A stretch of 64,000 nt of DNA. Source: Brevibacterium oceani. Its GTDB lineage: Bacteria; Actinomycetota; Actinomycetes; Actinomycetales; Brevibacteriaceae. The DNA is taken from positions 186,001-250,000 of the forward strand of contig NZ_JABKDE010000007.1 in assembly GCF_013623835.1 (NCBI RefSeq), in the 5' to 3' direction. The notes under the pieces were generated by a model. That model was given only the letters and a program-made list of their open reading frames with translations. It did not search any database and was not told the origin of the DNA. This document shows, piece by piece, positions 46,001 through 53,875 of this stretch; positions within the stretch are counted from its first letter, which is position 1; each line of letters opens with the position of its first letter. The position numbers and the translations under genes are program-made.

Positions 46001-47971
46001 CGCGAGCTCGGCCTCAACACCGCGGCCGAGGACTTCACAGTCGTCGGCATCGGCGATATGAGCGGCGATGTGTTCGGAAACGGCATGCTCCGCAGCGAGC
46101 ACATCCGCCTCGTCGCGGCCTTCGACCACCGCGACATCTTCCTCGATCCGAATCCCGACGCCGCGAGCAGCTTCGGCGAGCGTCGGAGACTCTTCGATCT
46201 GCCGCGCTCGAGTTGGCAGGACTACGATCGGGAGCTGATCTCCACCGGCGGCGGCGTCTTCTCCCGCTCGGCGAAGTCCGTCGACCTCAGCCGAGAGGCC
46301 GCAGCGGCGCTGGGAGTCGAACCCGGACGACGCAGCCCTGCCGACCTTATGTGCGAGATCCTCAAGGCACCCGTCGATCTCCTCTACAACGGCGGCATCG
46401 GCACCTACATCAAGTCCTCGGAGGAGTCCCACGCCGAGGTCGGAGACAAGTCCAACGATGCGATCCGCATCAACGGTGAGGACGTCCGCGCACGGGTCAT
46501 CGGCGAGGGAGGCAACCTCGGTGTGACTCAGCTGGGTCGCGTCGAAGCCGCGCTCGGCGGCGTCGAGGTCAACACGGACGCGGTGGACAATTCCGCCGGT
46601 GTCGACAGCTCCGACCACGAGGTCAACATCAAGCTGCTTCTGCGCACCCTGCTGCACAAGGGCGCGTTCGCCGCCGAGGATCGGGAGGATGTGCTCCTGT
46701 CCTTCACCGACCAGGTCGCGGACCGGGTGTTGGCGAACAACTACGCCCAGAACGTCGTCCTCGGCGAGGCCAGGGCGCAGACCGAATCGATGTCGGGCAC
46801 CTACGGCCGGATGCTGGGCTACCTCGAAAAGCACGCCGACCTCGACCGTGCCGTCGAGTTCCTGCCGAACGCCGAGGAACTGGCCAAACGCGAGTTCAGC
46901 TACTACGTGTCTCCTGAGCTGGCCGTGCTGTTGGCGTATGTCAAGATGCACGCCGCCGATGAGATCCTCGACAGCGTCGTCCCCGACGAGACCTGGATGC
47001 GCAGGGAACTCGTGTCCTACTTCCCGGATGCGCTGCAGGAGAAGTATGGGGAGCTCATCCCCGAACACCCTCTGCACAGGGAGATCGCGACTGCGAAGCT
47101 CGTCAACCGCCTCGTCGACCGCGGCGGACTGACCTACGTCTACCGGATGCTCGAGGAGACTCCGGCCTCGGTGCCGCAGATCGCACGCGTCTTCGTCGTC
47201 GTCTCGGCGATCTTCGGACTCGACGACTACTTCGACGCGGTGTGCGCCCTCGACAACAAGGTGCCCACCGAGGTGCAGGTGGCACTCCAGCATGACTATG
47301 TGCGCCTGCTCGACCGTTCCTCGCGGTGGCTCGTGCAACAGGCCCCCGACACCCTCGACGTCGATTCCGGCATCGAGATGTACGGCAAGGTCGTCGAGGC
47401 GCTGCGCTCCAGAGTCCCGGATCTCGTCGACGGATACGACGCGGAGACCATGCAGGCGAAGGCGCAGGGCTATATCGATCAGGGTGTGCCGGAGGAACTG
47501 GCGTGGCGCGCCTCGGCGCTTCTCGACGAGTTCGTGCTGCTCGACATCACGCAGCTGGCCGCCCGCACGAACGAATCCGCGGAGGACGTCGCCGAGGTCT
47601 ACTATGCCGTGAACGAACGGTTCTCCGGTTCGCAGGTGCTCACCCTCATCGGCAACCTCGACCGCAGCGATCGGTGGTCGGCGCTGGCCCGCGGGTCGAT
47701 GCGCGATGACTTCTACGCCGCGATCCTCTCGGTCGCAGGGACTGTCCTCGAAGCCACGGATTCTCCGATCTCGGGTTCTCCCGACGACCGCGCGAAGCAG
47801 CGGCTGGCCGAATGGCTCGACCGCAACGAGACCGTCGTCGGCCGGGTGCTCGAGACCACGGAGACGATCCTCGGCCTCGACACCGTCACCCAGGCGCCGC
47901 TGTCGGTGCTGCTGCGGTCCCTGCGGTCGATGGTCCGGTCCTCGGCATGGGAGAGCGAACACAGCGTCTGA
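43091..47971 (+). CDS. gdh: NAD-specific glutamate dehydrogenase, large (180 kDa) type
   Basis: Oxidatively deaminates glutamate to 2-oxoglutarate, mainly in a catabolic role. The 1626-residue length and domain plan match the L-GDH180 class: a long N-terminal region with ACT-like regulatory parts (about residues 1-700), then the catalytic core. The core contains [39 protein letters not shown] with the catalytic lysine, the nucleotide-binding [17 protein letters not shown], and [12 protein letters not shown]. A helical C-terminal domain completes it. GTG at 43091 is chosen because GAGGTG lies just upstream. In mycobacteria and corynebacteria this enzyme is controlled by GarA/OdhI; that gene is not in the window. 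Confidence 0.95.
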   Translation: [1626 protein letters not shown]

Positions 47972-48045
47972 TCCTCGCGATCGCTCGGGTCGAGGCAGCG
48001 CCCGGGATGATCGTGATCAGTGATAGCGTCTGATCATCGAATGTT

Positions 48046-48076
48046 CAGCAGACCCGGGGGAGACCCGGGTCTGCTG
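48046..48076 (+). terminator. Stem-loop terminator between gdh and pdtaS
   Basis: CAGCAGACCCGGG (48046-48058), a 5-nt loop and the 13-nt complement (48064-48076), followed by TTCTC. It lies 20 bp before the next start codon, so it could also attenuate read-through into pdtaS. Confidence 0.8.
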
Positions 48077-48096
48077 TTCTCACCTGAGAGGAACAC

Positions 48097-49614
48097 ATGG
48101 TGCTCAATGAACTGCTCGCGGCAGAGGGGCTGACGAACGAGTCGGACGTCGAACAGATCCACCTGCTCGTCGGTGACTGGCAGCTGATCGCCGACCTCTC
48201 CTTTGCCGACCTCGTGCTGTGGGTGCCTTCGCCCAGCGGTGCCTACACCGTCGTCGCGCATGCGCGTTCGACGACCGGAGCGACGCTGTTCAACCGCGAC
48301 CTCATCGGCGCCCGCGCGACCGGTCTGGAACGGGAGCTGCTCGACGAGGCGGCCGACTCCCACACCTACGTCACCCGAGTGTCGAAGGCCAGGGAGCTCG
48401 GAGTCAGCGCCGGTTCGGACGAGGTCGACATCCTCGCCGAGGCGGTCCCGATCGTGCGGCATTCCCAGACGATCGCGATCGTCGTCCGCTACTCCGAGGA
48501 GGTGCGCCGCCGGGGTTCGTCACGCCTGGAGAAGTACTACCGCGAGACGGCCATGGCGCTGATGCGGATGATAGTCCAGGGGACCTTCCCCGACCGTGAT
48601 GCCCCGAGCGGAGTCCGACACGGGGAACCCCGGGTCGGCGACGGCATCTTCATCCTCGATCGGGACTCGCACGTCCAGTACGCCTCCCCGAACGCCGTAT
48701 CGCTGATGCACCGACTCGGGCACGGGGGTGAGATCGAGGGCAGCTATCTCGCCGAGGTGGTCTCCAGCCTCGGGGCCGAACTGCGGCAGGTCGATGAGAC
48801 GCTGCCGCTGGTGCTCACCGGCAGGGCACCTTGGCGTACCGAGCTCGAGGTCGGACGTACGAGCATATCCCTGCGCGCGATCCCACTGACCGACGAGGGG
48901 GAGAGGCTCGGGGCGATCGTCCTGGCCCGCGACGTCTCCGAGATCCGCCGTCGCAAACGCGAACTCCTCTCCCGAGATGCGATGATCAAGGAGATGCACC
49001 ACCGGGTGAAGAACAACCTGCAGACCGTCTCCGCCCTGCTGCGGCTGCAGACTCGGCGCATCGACAGCCCCGAAGCCAAGAGTGCCCTGACGGAGGCGAT
49101 GCGTCGGGTCTCGATCATCGCCGTCGTCCACGACGTCCTCAGTCAGGGGGTCGAGTCCGAGGTCGACTTCGACGAGGTCGTCGACAAGGGCCTGCGCCTG
49201 ACTCCGGAGCTGACGAGTCCGCTGGTGCACATCGAACTCAAACGGTGCGGCAGCTTCGGCGCGATCTCCTCGGCCGATGCGACCTCGTTGGCACTGGCGA
49301 TCACTGAGCTGATCACGAACGCCATCGAACACGGATTCCCCACCGAGAAGCAGGACAGCTTGGAGCCGGGGGAGACGCTCAACGGCCATGTGTGGGTCAC
49401 CCCGCAGCGCGACGGCGATCATCTGCAGGTGACGATCGCCGACGACGGGGTCGGACTCGGTGAGACGCAGAGTCCGGGCAACGGGCTGGGCACCCAGATC
49501 GTGAAGACCTTGGTCTCGGCGGATCTGGCCGGCTCCATCCAGTGGCAGGCACGCGAGGGCGGTGGCACCGTCGCCATACTCGACGTCCCGCTGCGGCCCG
49601 ACTCGTACGACTGA
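48097..49614 (+). CDS. pdtaS: PdtaS-type cytosolic sensor histidine kinase
   Basis: A 505-residue soluble histidine kinase matching PdtaS, which phosphorylates the ANTAR RNA-binding regulator PdtaR. Domains in order: a GAF-like N-terminus (residues 1-150), a PAS domain (about 175-285) and a HisKA_2 dimerisation domain. The phosphorylated His is in IKEMHHRVKNNLQTVSALLRLQ. The HATPase domain has ALAITELITNAIEHG, IADDGVGL and GNGLGTQIVKTL. GAGAGGAAC precedes the ATG. Convergent with whiB1, as in mycobacteria. The pdtaR gene is not in this window. Confidence 0.92.
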   Translation: MVLNELLAAEGLTNESDVEQIHLLVGDWQLIADLSFADLVLWVPSPSGAYTVVAHARSTTGATLFNRDLIGARATGLERELLDEAADSHTYVTRVSKARELGVSAGSDEVDILAEAVPIVRHSQTIAIVVRYSEEVRRRGSSRLEKYYRETAMALMRMIVQGTFPDRDAPSGVRHGEPRVGDGIFILDRDSHVQYASPNAVSLMHRLGHGGEIEGSYLAEVVSSLGAELRQVDETLPLVLTGRAPWRTELEVGRTSISLRAIPLTDEGERLGAIVLARDVSEIRRRKRELLSRDAMIKEMHHRVKNNLQTVSALLRLQTRRIDSPEAKSALTEAMRRVSIIAVVHDVLSQGVESEVDFDEVVDKGLRLTPELTSPLVHIELKRCGSFGAISSADATSLALAITELITNAIEHGFPTEKQDSLEPGETLNGHVWVTPQRDGDHLQVTIADDGVGLGETQSPGNGLGTQIVKTLVSADLAGSIQWQAREGGGTVAILDVPLRPDSYD

Positions 49615-49724
49615 GTTGCCCGGCATCACGGGGAGGCCAGAGCGTCAGCGAGAGATCGCGGGCGTGTTACTCCGTTACCGGAGAGCCATACTGGCCATCA
49701 GCCGCAGATCCGGCGGACATGACT

Positions 49725-49772
49725 GAGTCCCTTGTCCGGACGGCGAATCATCGTCGTCCGGACAAGGGACTC
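49725..49772. terminator. Bidirectional terminator between pdtaS and whiB1
   Basis: An 18-bp perfect stem (49725-49742 with 49755-49772) and a 12-nt loop lie between convergent genes. Confidence 0.8.
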
Positions 49773-49811
49773 GGCTGCGTCTGCGGAGGTCGGCGCGGGG
49801 CCGGTGGGCCC

Positions 49812-50060
49812 TCAGCCGGCGCGACGGGCGCGGGCGGCGCGACGCTTGAGCGCGCGACGCTCGTCTTCGCTCAGACCGCCCCAGACTCCGGCATCCTGAC
49901 CGGATTCGAGAGCCCACTGCAGGCAGGTCTCTGCGACTTCACAGCGGCGACAGACAGTCTTTGCCTCCTCGATCTGGAGCAGCGCGGGTCCGGTGTTGCC
50001 GATCGGGAAGAAGAGCTCCGGATCCTCATTGAGGCATGCTGCACGGTGTCGCCAATCCAT
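49812..50060 (-). CDS. whiB1: WhiB-family iron-sulfur regulator WhiB1
   Basis: An 82-residue WhiB protein nearly identical in plan to WhiB1, an essential nitric-oxide-sensitive [4Fe-4S] regulator that binds the primary sigma factor in mycobacteria. Cluster ligands are Cys9, Cys37, Cys40 and Cys46. GVWGGLSEDERRALKRR forms the conserved turn and basic DNA-contact tail. AAAGG precedes the ATG. A CRP-type site lies about 113 bp upstream; mycobacterial whiB1 is controlled by the cAMP receptor protein, so regulation may be conserved. Confidence 0.95.
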   Translation of the reverse strand: MDWRHRAACLNEDPELFFPIGNTGPALLQIEEAKTVCRRCEVAETCLQWALESGQDAGVWGGLSEDERRALKRRAARARRAG

Positions 50061-50172
50061 GGTGACCTTTCGACGAATTCAGTGAACGCGGTTGACCACG
50101 CCCGAATTCCGGGCGCGCAACTCTCTCAGACAAGGTTCACATACGGCAATTGGGCGCACAAGGGTCCGGCAG

Positions 50173-50188
50173 TGTGAAATTTCTGACA
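50173..50188. promoter_or_regulatory. CRP/GlxR-like binding site between whiB1 and the carbonic anhydrase gene
   Basis: TGTGA-AATTTC-TGACA matches the TGTGA-N6-TCACA consensus at nine of ten positions. It sits in the 262-bp divergent region between whiB1 and the gamma-carbonic anhydrase gene, which otherwise holds no gene. Confidence 0.45.
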
Positions 50189-50322
50189 AATATTTTCCCT
50201 ATTGTCCTGCTATGGACGCCTTCGCGCAAATCAGTCCGAGATGCGTCTTCAGGCCCTGGTCACGGGCGCTCCGCCTAGACTGGCACACGCAAGCAGACAG
50301 CACGTGAACCAATGGAGGACAC

Positions 50323-50874
50323 ATGACAAACGACCTCGCCCGCCCCCGCATCGTCTCCGTCGCCGGGCACACTCCGCAGATCGATCCCGGGGCCTTCGTC
50401 GCCGCCGGCGCCACCCTCGTCGGAGATGTCCGCGTGAAGAAGGGAGCGAGCGTCTTCTACGGCTGCGTGCTGCGTGCCGAAGCCGCTCCGATCACGATCG
50501 GTGAGGACTCGAACGTCCAGGACAACACCGTGATGCACACCGATGCCGGCAAGCCCGTCGTCATCGGCGCACGCGTCTCGATCGGTCACCAGGCGCTCGT
50601 CCACGGGGCGAGCGTCGACGACGACGTCCTCATCGGCATGCATTCGACGGTGCTCAACGACGCCCACATCGGCAGCGAGTCCCTCATCGCCGCCGGCGCC
50701 GTCGTCCTCGAGGGCACCGACATCCCCGCCCGTTCCCTCGTCGCCGGGATCCCGGCGAAAGTGCGCCGGGAGATGACCGACGACGGTGTGGAGAAGGTGC
50801 GTGCGAACGCCCAGTCGTACGTGCGACTGTCGACCCTGCACAAGGACACCGCCGAGGTGGTCGACGAGGGCTGA
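50323..50874 (+). CDS. Gamma-carbonic anhydrase family protein
   Basis: A 183-residue left-handed beta-helix protein with hexapeptide repeats, the trimeric gamma-carbonic anhydrase fold (YrdA/CaiE-like). The likely zinc ligands are the histidines in VMHTDAG, IGHQALVHG (two). The C-terminal helix contains SYVRLSTLH. GGAGG precedes the ATG. Carbonic anhydrase activity in this branch varies; ferripyochelin-binding-type annotation is an alternative. A TAGACT at 50276 could be its -10 box. Confidence 0.9.
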   Translation: MTNDLARPRIVSVAGHTPQIDPGAFVAAGATLVGDVRVKKGASVFYGCVLRAEAAPITIGEDSNVQDNTVMHTDAGKPVVIGARVSIGHQALVHGASVDDDVLIGMHSTVLNDAHIGSESLIAAGAVVLEGTDIPARSLVAGIPAKVRREMTDDGVEKVRANAQSYVRLSTLHKDTAEVVDEG

Positions 50875-50975
50875 ATCCGACACCGCGGGGGCTGCCGATC
50901 CGACACCCCGGGGGCTGTCAACCCGACACCGTGATGGCGGCCCGTCCGCCATTCGCCAGGTCGGGGGCGATTTGA

Positions 50976-50981
50976 GACAAT
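50976..50981 (+). promoter_or_regulatory. Predicted -10 box of a leaderless promoter (lpdA)
   Basis: GACAAT, then CACAGT, then the GTG at 50988; no ribosome-binding site. The box is identical to the one before mtrA. Confidence 0.45.
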
Positions 50982-50987
50982 CACAGT

Positions 50988-52412
50988 GTGAGTACAGAAT
51001 TTGATTCCACTGCAGATCGTGTCGTCATCATCGGCGGCGGCCCCGGCGGCTACGAAGCCGCTCTCGTCGCCGCGCAGCTGGGTGCCGATGTCATGCTCAT
51101 CGAGGAGAACCGCTGCGGAGGATCCGCAGTGCTCACCGATGTCGTGCCCTCGAAGTCCCTCATCGCCACGGCGGAGATGATGGACGAGATCGGCCGCTCC
51201 GGCGGTCTGGGAATCCGCATCTCCGACGCCGACACCCCCGAGGACGACGAAGGCATCGTCACCGCCGACCTCGAAGCCGTCAACAAGCGCATCCTGGCCC
51301 TGGCCGACGCTCAGGCCAACGACATCTACGAGGGGCTCATCCGCGCCGGGGTCAAAGCGATCCAGGGCAAGGCCACGCTCGCCGGTCGCGACCAGGTCCA
51401 CGTCGTCGAGACCGGAGGCACCGAATACACCCTCGACGCCTCGACGATCCTGCTCTCGGTCGGTGCCCACCCGCGCGAACTGCCGAGCGCGCAGCCCGAC
51501 GGAGAACGGATCCTCACCTGGACCCAGCTCTACGCCCTCGACGAGCTGCCCGCGCACCTCATCGTCGTCGGCTCCGGCGTCACCGGCGCCGAGTTCGCCT
51601 CGGCCTACCGGGCGTTGGGCACCGAGGTGACGCTCGTGTCCTCGCGTGAGAAGGTTCTGCCCGGGCAGGACGAGGATGCGGCCGACGTCCTCGAATTCGT
51701 CTTCCGCAACAAGGGCATGAACGTCCTCTCACGCTCTCGCGCCGCATCCGTGACCCGCACCGACTCCGGCGTCGAGGTCGTGCTCGCCGACGGTCGACGC
51801 GTCGAAGGCTCCCACTGCCTCATGGCCGTCGGCTCGATCCCGAACACCGAGGGCCTCGGCCTGGAGAAGGCCGGTGTGCGTGTGAACGACTCCGGTCACA
51901 TCGTCGTCGACGGAGTCTCCCGGACCTCCCGCGCAGGCATCTACGCCGCCGGCGACTGCACCGGCGTCCTGCCGCTGGCCTCGGTGGCCGCGATGCAGGG
52001 TCGGATCGCAATGAACCACGCCCTCGGTGACGCGGTGCAGCCGCTCAAACTGCGCAACGTCGCCTCCAACGTGTTCACGGCACCGGAGATCGCCACGGTC
52101 GGCTTCACTCAGCAGAACTATCGGGAGAACCCGACGGACATCGACACCGTGATGCTGCCGCTGGACACGAATCCGCGCGCCAAGATGCTCGGGATCGAGG
52201 ACGGTTTCGTCAAGATCTTCGCCCGCCGCGGATCCGGCTCCATCCTCGGCGGCGTCGTCGTCGGGCCGCGGGCCAGCGAGCTCATCCTGCCGATCACGAT
52301 GGCCGTGGAGAACCGGCTCACAGTCGATCAGCTCTCCGCATCATTCGTCGTCTATCCCTCGGTGAGCGGTTCACTGACCGAAGCGGCACGGAAGCTCCAC
52401 CGCCACCTCTGA
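50988..52412 (+). CDS. lpdA: NAD(P)H-quinone reductase LpdA (flavoprotein disulfide reductase family)
   Basis: A 474-residue FAD-dependent protein of the disulfide-reductase family. The FAD site is VVIIGGGPGGYEAA, the NAD(P) site VVGSGVTGAEFA, and the second FAD site GIYAAGDCTG. The active-site helix ENRCGGSAVLTDVVPSK has only one Cys, where lipoamide dehydrogenases have two, and the C-terminal His-Glu pair region is altered (VYPSVSGSLTEA). This is the pattern of mycobacterial LpdA, which reduces quinones rather than lipoamide. The GTG start appears leaderless. Confidence 0.88.
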   Translation: MSTEFDSTADRVVIIGGGPGGYEAALVAAQLGADVMLIEENRCGGSAVLTDVVPSKSLIATAEMMDEIGRSGGLGIRISDADTPEDDEGIVTADLEAVNKRILALADAQANDIYEGLIRAGVKAIQGKATLAGRDQVHVVETGGTEYTLDASTILLSVGAHPRELPSAQPDGERILTWTQLYALDELPAHLIVVGSGVTGAEFASAYRALGTEVTLVSSREKVLPGQDEDAADVLEFVFRNKGMNVLSRSRAASVTRTDSGVEVVLADGRRVEGSHCLMAVGSIPNTEGLGLEKAGVRVNDSGHIVVDGVSRTSRAGIYAAGDCTGVLPLASVAAMQGRIAMNHALGDAVQPLKLRNVASNVFTAPEIATVGFTQQNYRENPTDIDTVMLPLDTNPRAKMLGIEDGFVKIFARRGSGSILGGVVVGPRASELILPITMAVENRLTVDQLSASFVVYPSVSGSLTEAARKLHRHL

Positions 52413-52436
52413 GTCTCGGCGGCACGGCCTGCAGAT

Positions 52437-52478
52437 CAGCGCGGGGAGGGAAATTCCGAAATTTCCCTCCCCGCGCTG
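52437..52478 (+). terminator. Stem-loop terminator after lpdA
   Basis: An 18-bp perfect stem (52437-52454 with 52461-52478) closes on a 6-nt loop. The stem contains GGGAGGGAAAT and its complement. Confidence 0.85.
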
Positions 52479-52538
52479 TCGATCTCGGACCTCCTCGCCC
52501 GCCATGATGGTGTCTGGCCGCCCGGTCGCCGACTACTG

Positions 52539-53815
52539 ATGGACCCCGACCCCGAGGCGGCCGCCCGGATCCTCAGCGCGATCAGCGCGGAGGACCACGG
52601 GCGGCTGCTCGCGGCATTGGTCAACCGGTTCCACGACTTCGACCTCGCCGAGGAGGCCCTCCACGATGCCGTGATCGGCGCAGTCGAGATGTGGCCCGGT
52701 CGAGGTGTGCCCGATCGTCCCCAGGCCTGGCTGATGGCCACGGCGAAGAATCGCGCGATCGATCGCATCCGCGCCGATGAGGTGCGTACCCGCCACCTCG
52801 CCAGACTGCGGATCGAGGAGGAGATGCGACCGGGCGACCATGACGATCACGCCGGCCGCCTCAGCGAGGAACTCTCCGGCGTGAACTTCCCCGACGAGCG
52901 GCTGGGGCTGTTCTTCACGTCCTCCCATCCGACCCTGCGGGAGGACGAGCGGATCGTGCTCATGCTGCGCTTCCTCACGGGCCTGACCACCGCCGAGGCG
53001 GCCGCTGGGTTCCTCGCGGAGACCGCGACGATGCAGCAGCGGATCGTGCGCGCGAAGAAGCGGATCACGACGACGGGCATTCCCTTCGCGGCACCCGTAC
53101 CGGACTCACTCGTCGACCGGCTGCCGGGAGTGCTGCGTGTCATCAGCCTCATCTTCACCGACGGCATGAATGCGACCTCAGGTGCCACCCACACACGGGT
53201 CGATCTGCAGACGGAGGCGATCAGGCTGGCTCGGCTGCTCGCCGATCTCCTGTCGGCCGAGACGGAGGTTCGCGGTCTGCTGGCCCTGCTGCTGCTCACA
53301 TACGCTCGTGGTCGTGCCCGGGCGACAGACGACGGGTCGCCGGTGCCGCTCTCAGTTCAGGACCGCAGCCAGTGGGACTCCCATCTCATCGCCGAGGGGA
53401 TCGGGCTTGTCCGCACAGCCGCCGCTGAAGTGGGCGCTGGCGCCTACACCATTCAGGCTGCGATTGCGGCCCTGCACGCCGAAGCGGCGGATTTCTCAGA
53501 CACGGACTGGCCGCAGATTCTCGTGCTCTACCGCATGCTCGCCGACCTCGACCCGTCCCCGTTGGTCGCGCTCAACACCGCGATCGCGCTCGGGCAGGTC
53601 TCGGGCCCCGAGGCGGCCCTGCGCGCTCTCGACGAGCTCGGTGAGGGCCCCGGCTGCGCAGGCACAGGCCATTCCACACCGCGCGGGCGATCATGCTGTC
53701 CGAACTCGGACGAGCAGGCGAAGCCGAGGAGGCGTATGCGGCCGCACTCGAGTGCCCGGGCAACAATGCCGAATCCGACTACATCTCTGCCCGGGCCGCC
53801 GATCTCTATCGGTGA
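52539..53815 (+). pseudogene. ECF sigma factor with C-terminal TPR-like domain (DUF6596), interrupted by a frameshift
   Basis: The first 365 codons give a typical ECF sigma factor: region 2 (NRFHDFDLAEEALHDAVIGA, PQAWLMATAKNRAIDRI), region 4 (RIVLMLRFLTGLTTAEAAAGFL) and the DUF6596 extension (LNTAIALGQVSGPEAALRALDEL). At 53650-53655 (GGCCCCGGCTG) the frame breaks. The expected end, HTARAIMLSELGRAGEAEEAY through ARAADLYR and a TGA at 53813-53815, continues in another frame. Adding one base restores a 425-codon gene. Unshifted, the frame runs on to 54566 across accA3 on the other strand, which is not credible. The cause is either a real mutation or a base-calling error in a C/G run. Partners of such sigma factors (DGPF/YCII proteins) are not adjacent. 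Confidence 0.8.
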
Positions 53816-53875
53816 CCCGGGCAGGACTCTCACGAGGCGGGAGGCCGCACGCGGCAGTCCACCTCACGGCTGGAA

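Noticed and set aside
43916..47962. 1348-codon minus-strand frame opposite glutamate dehydrogenase
   Set aside because: It is antisense to a full-length conserved enzyme and has no recognisable domain.
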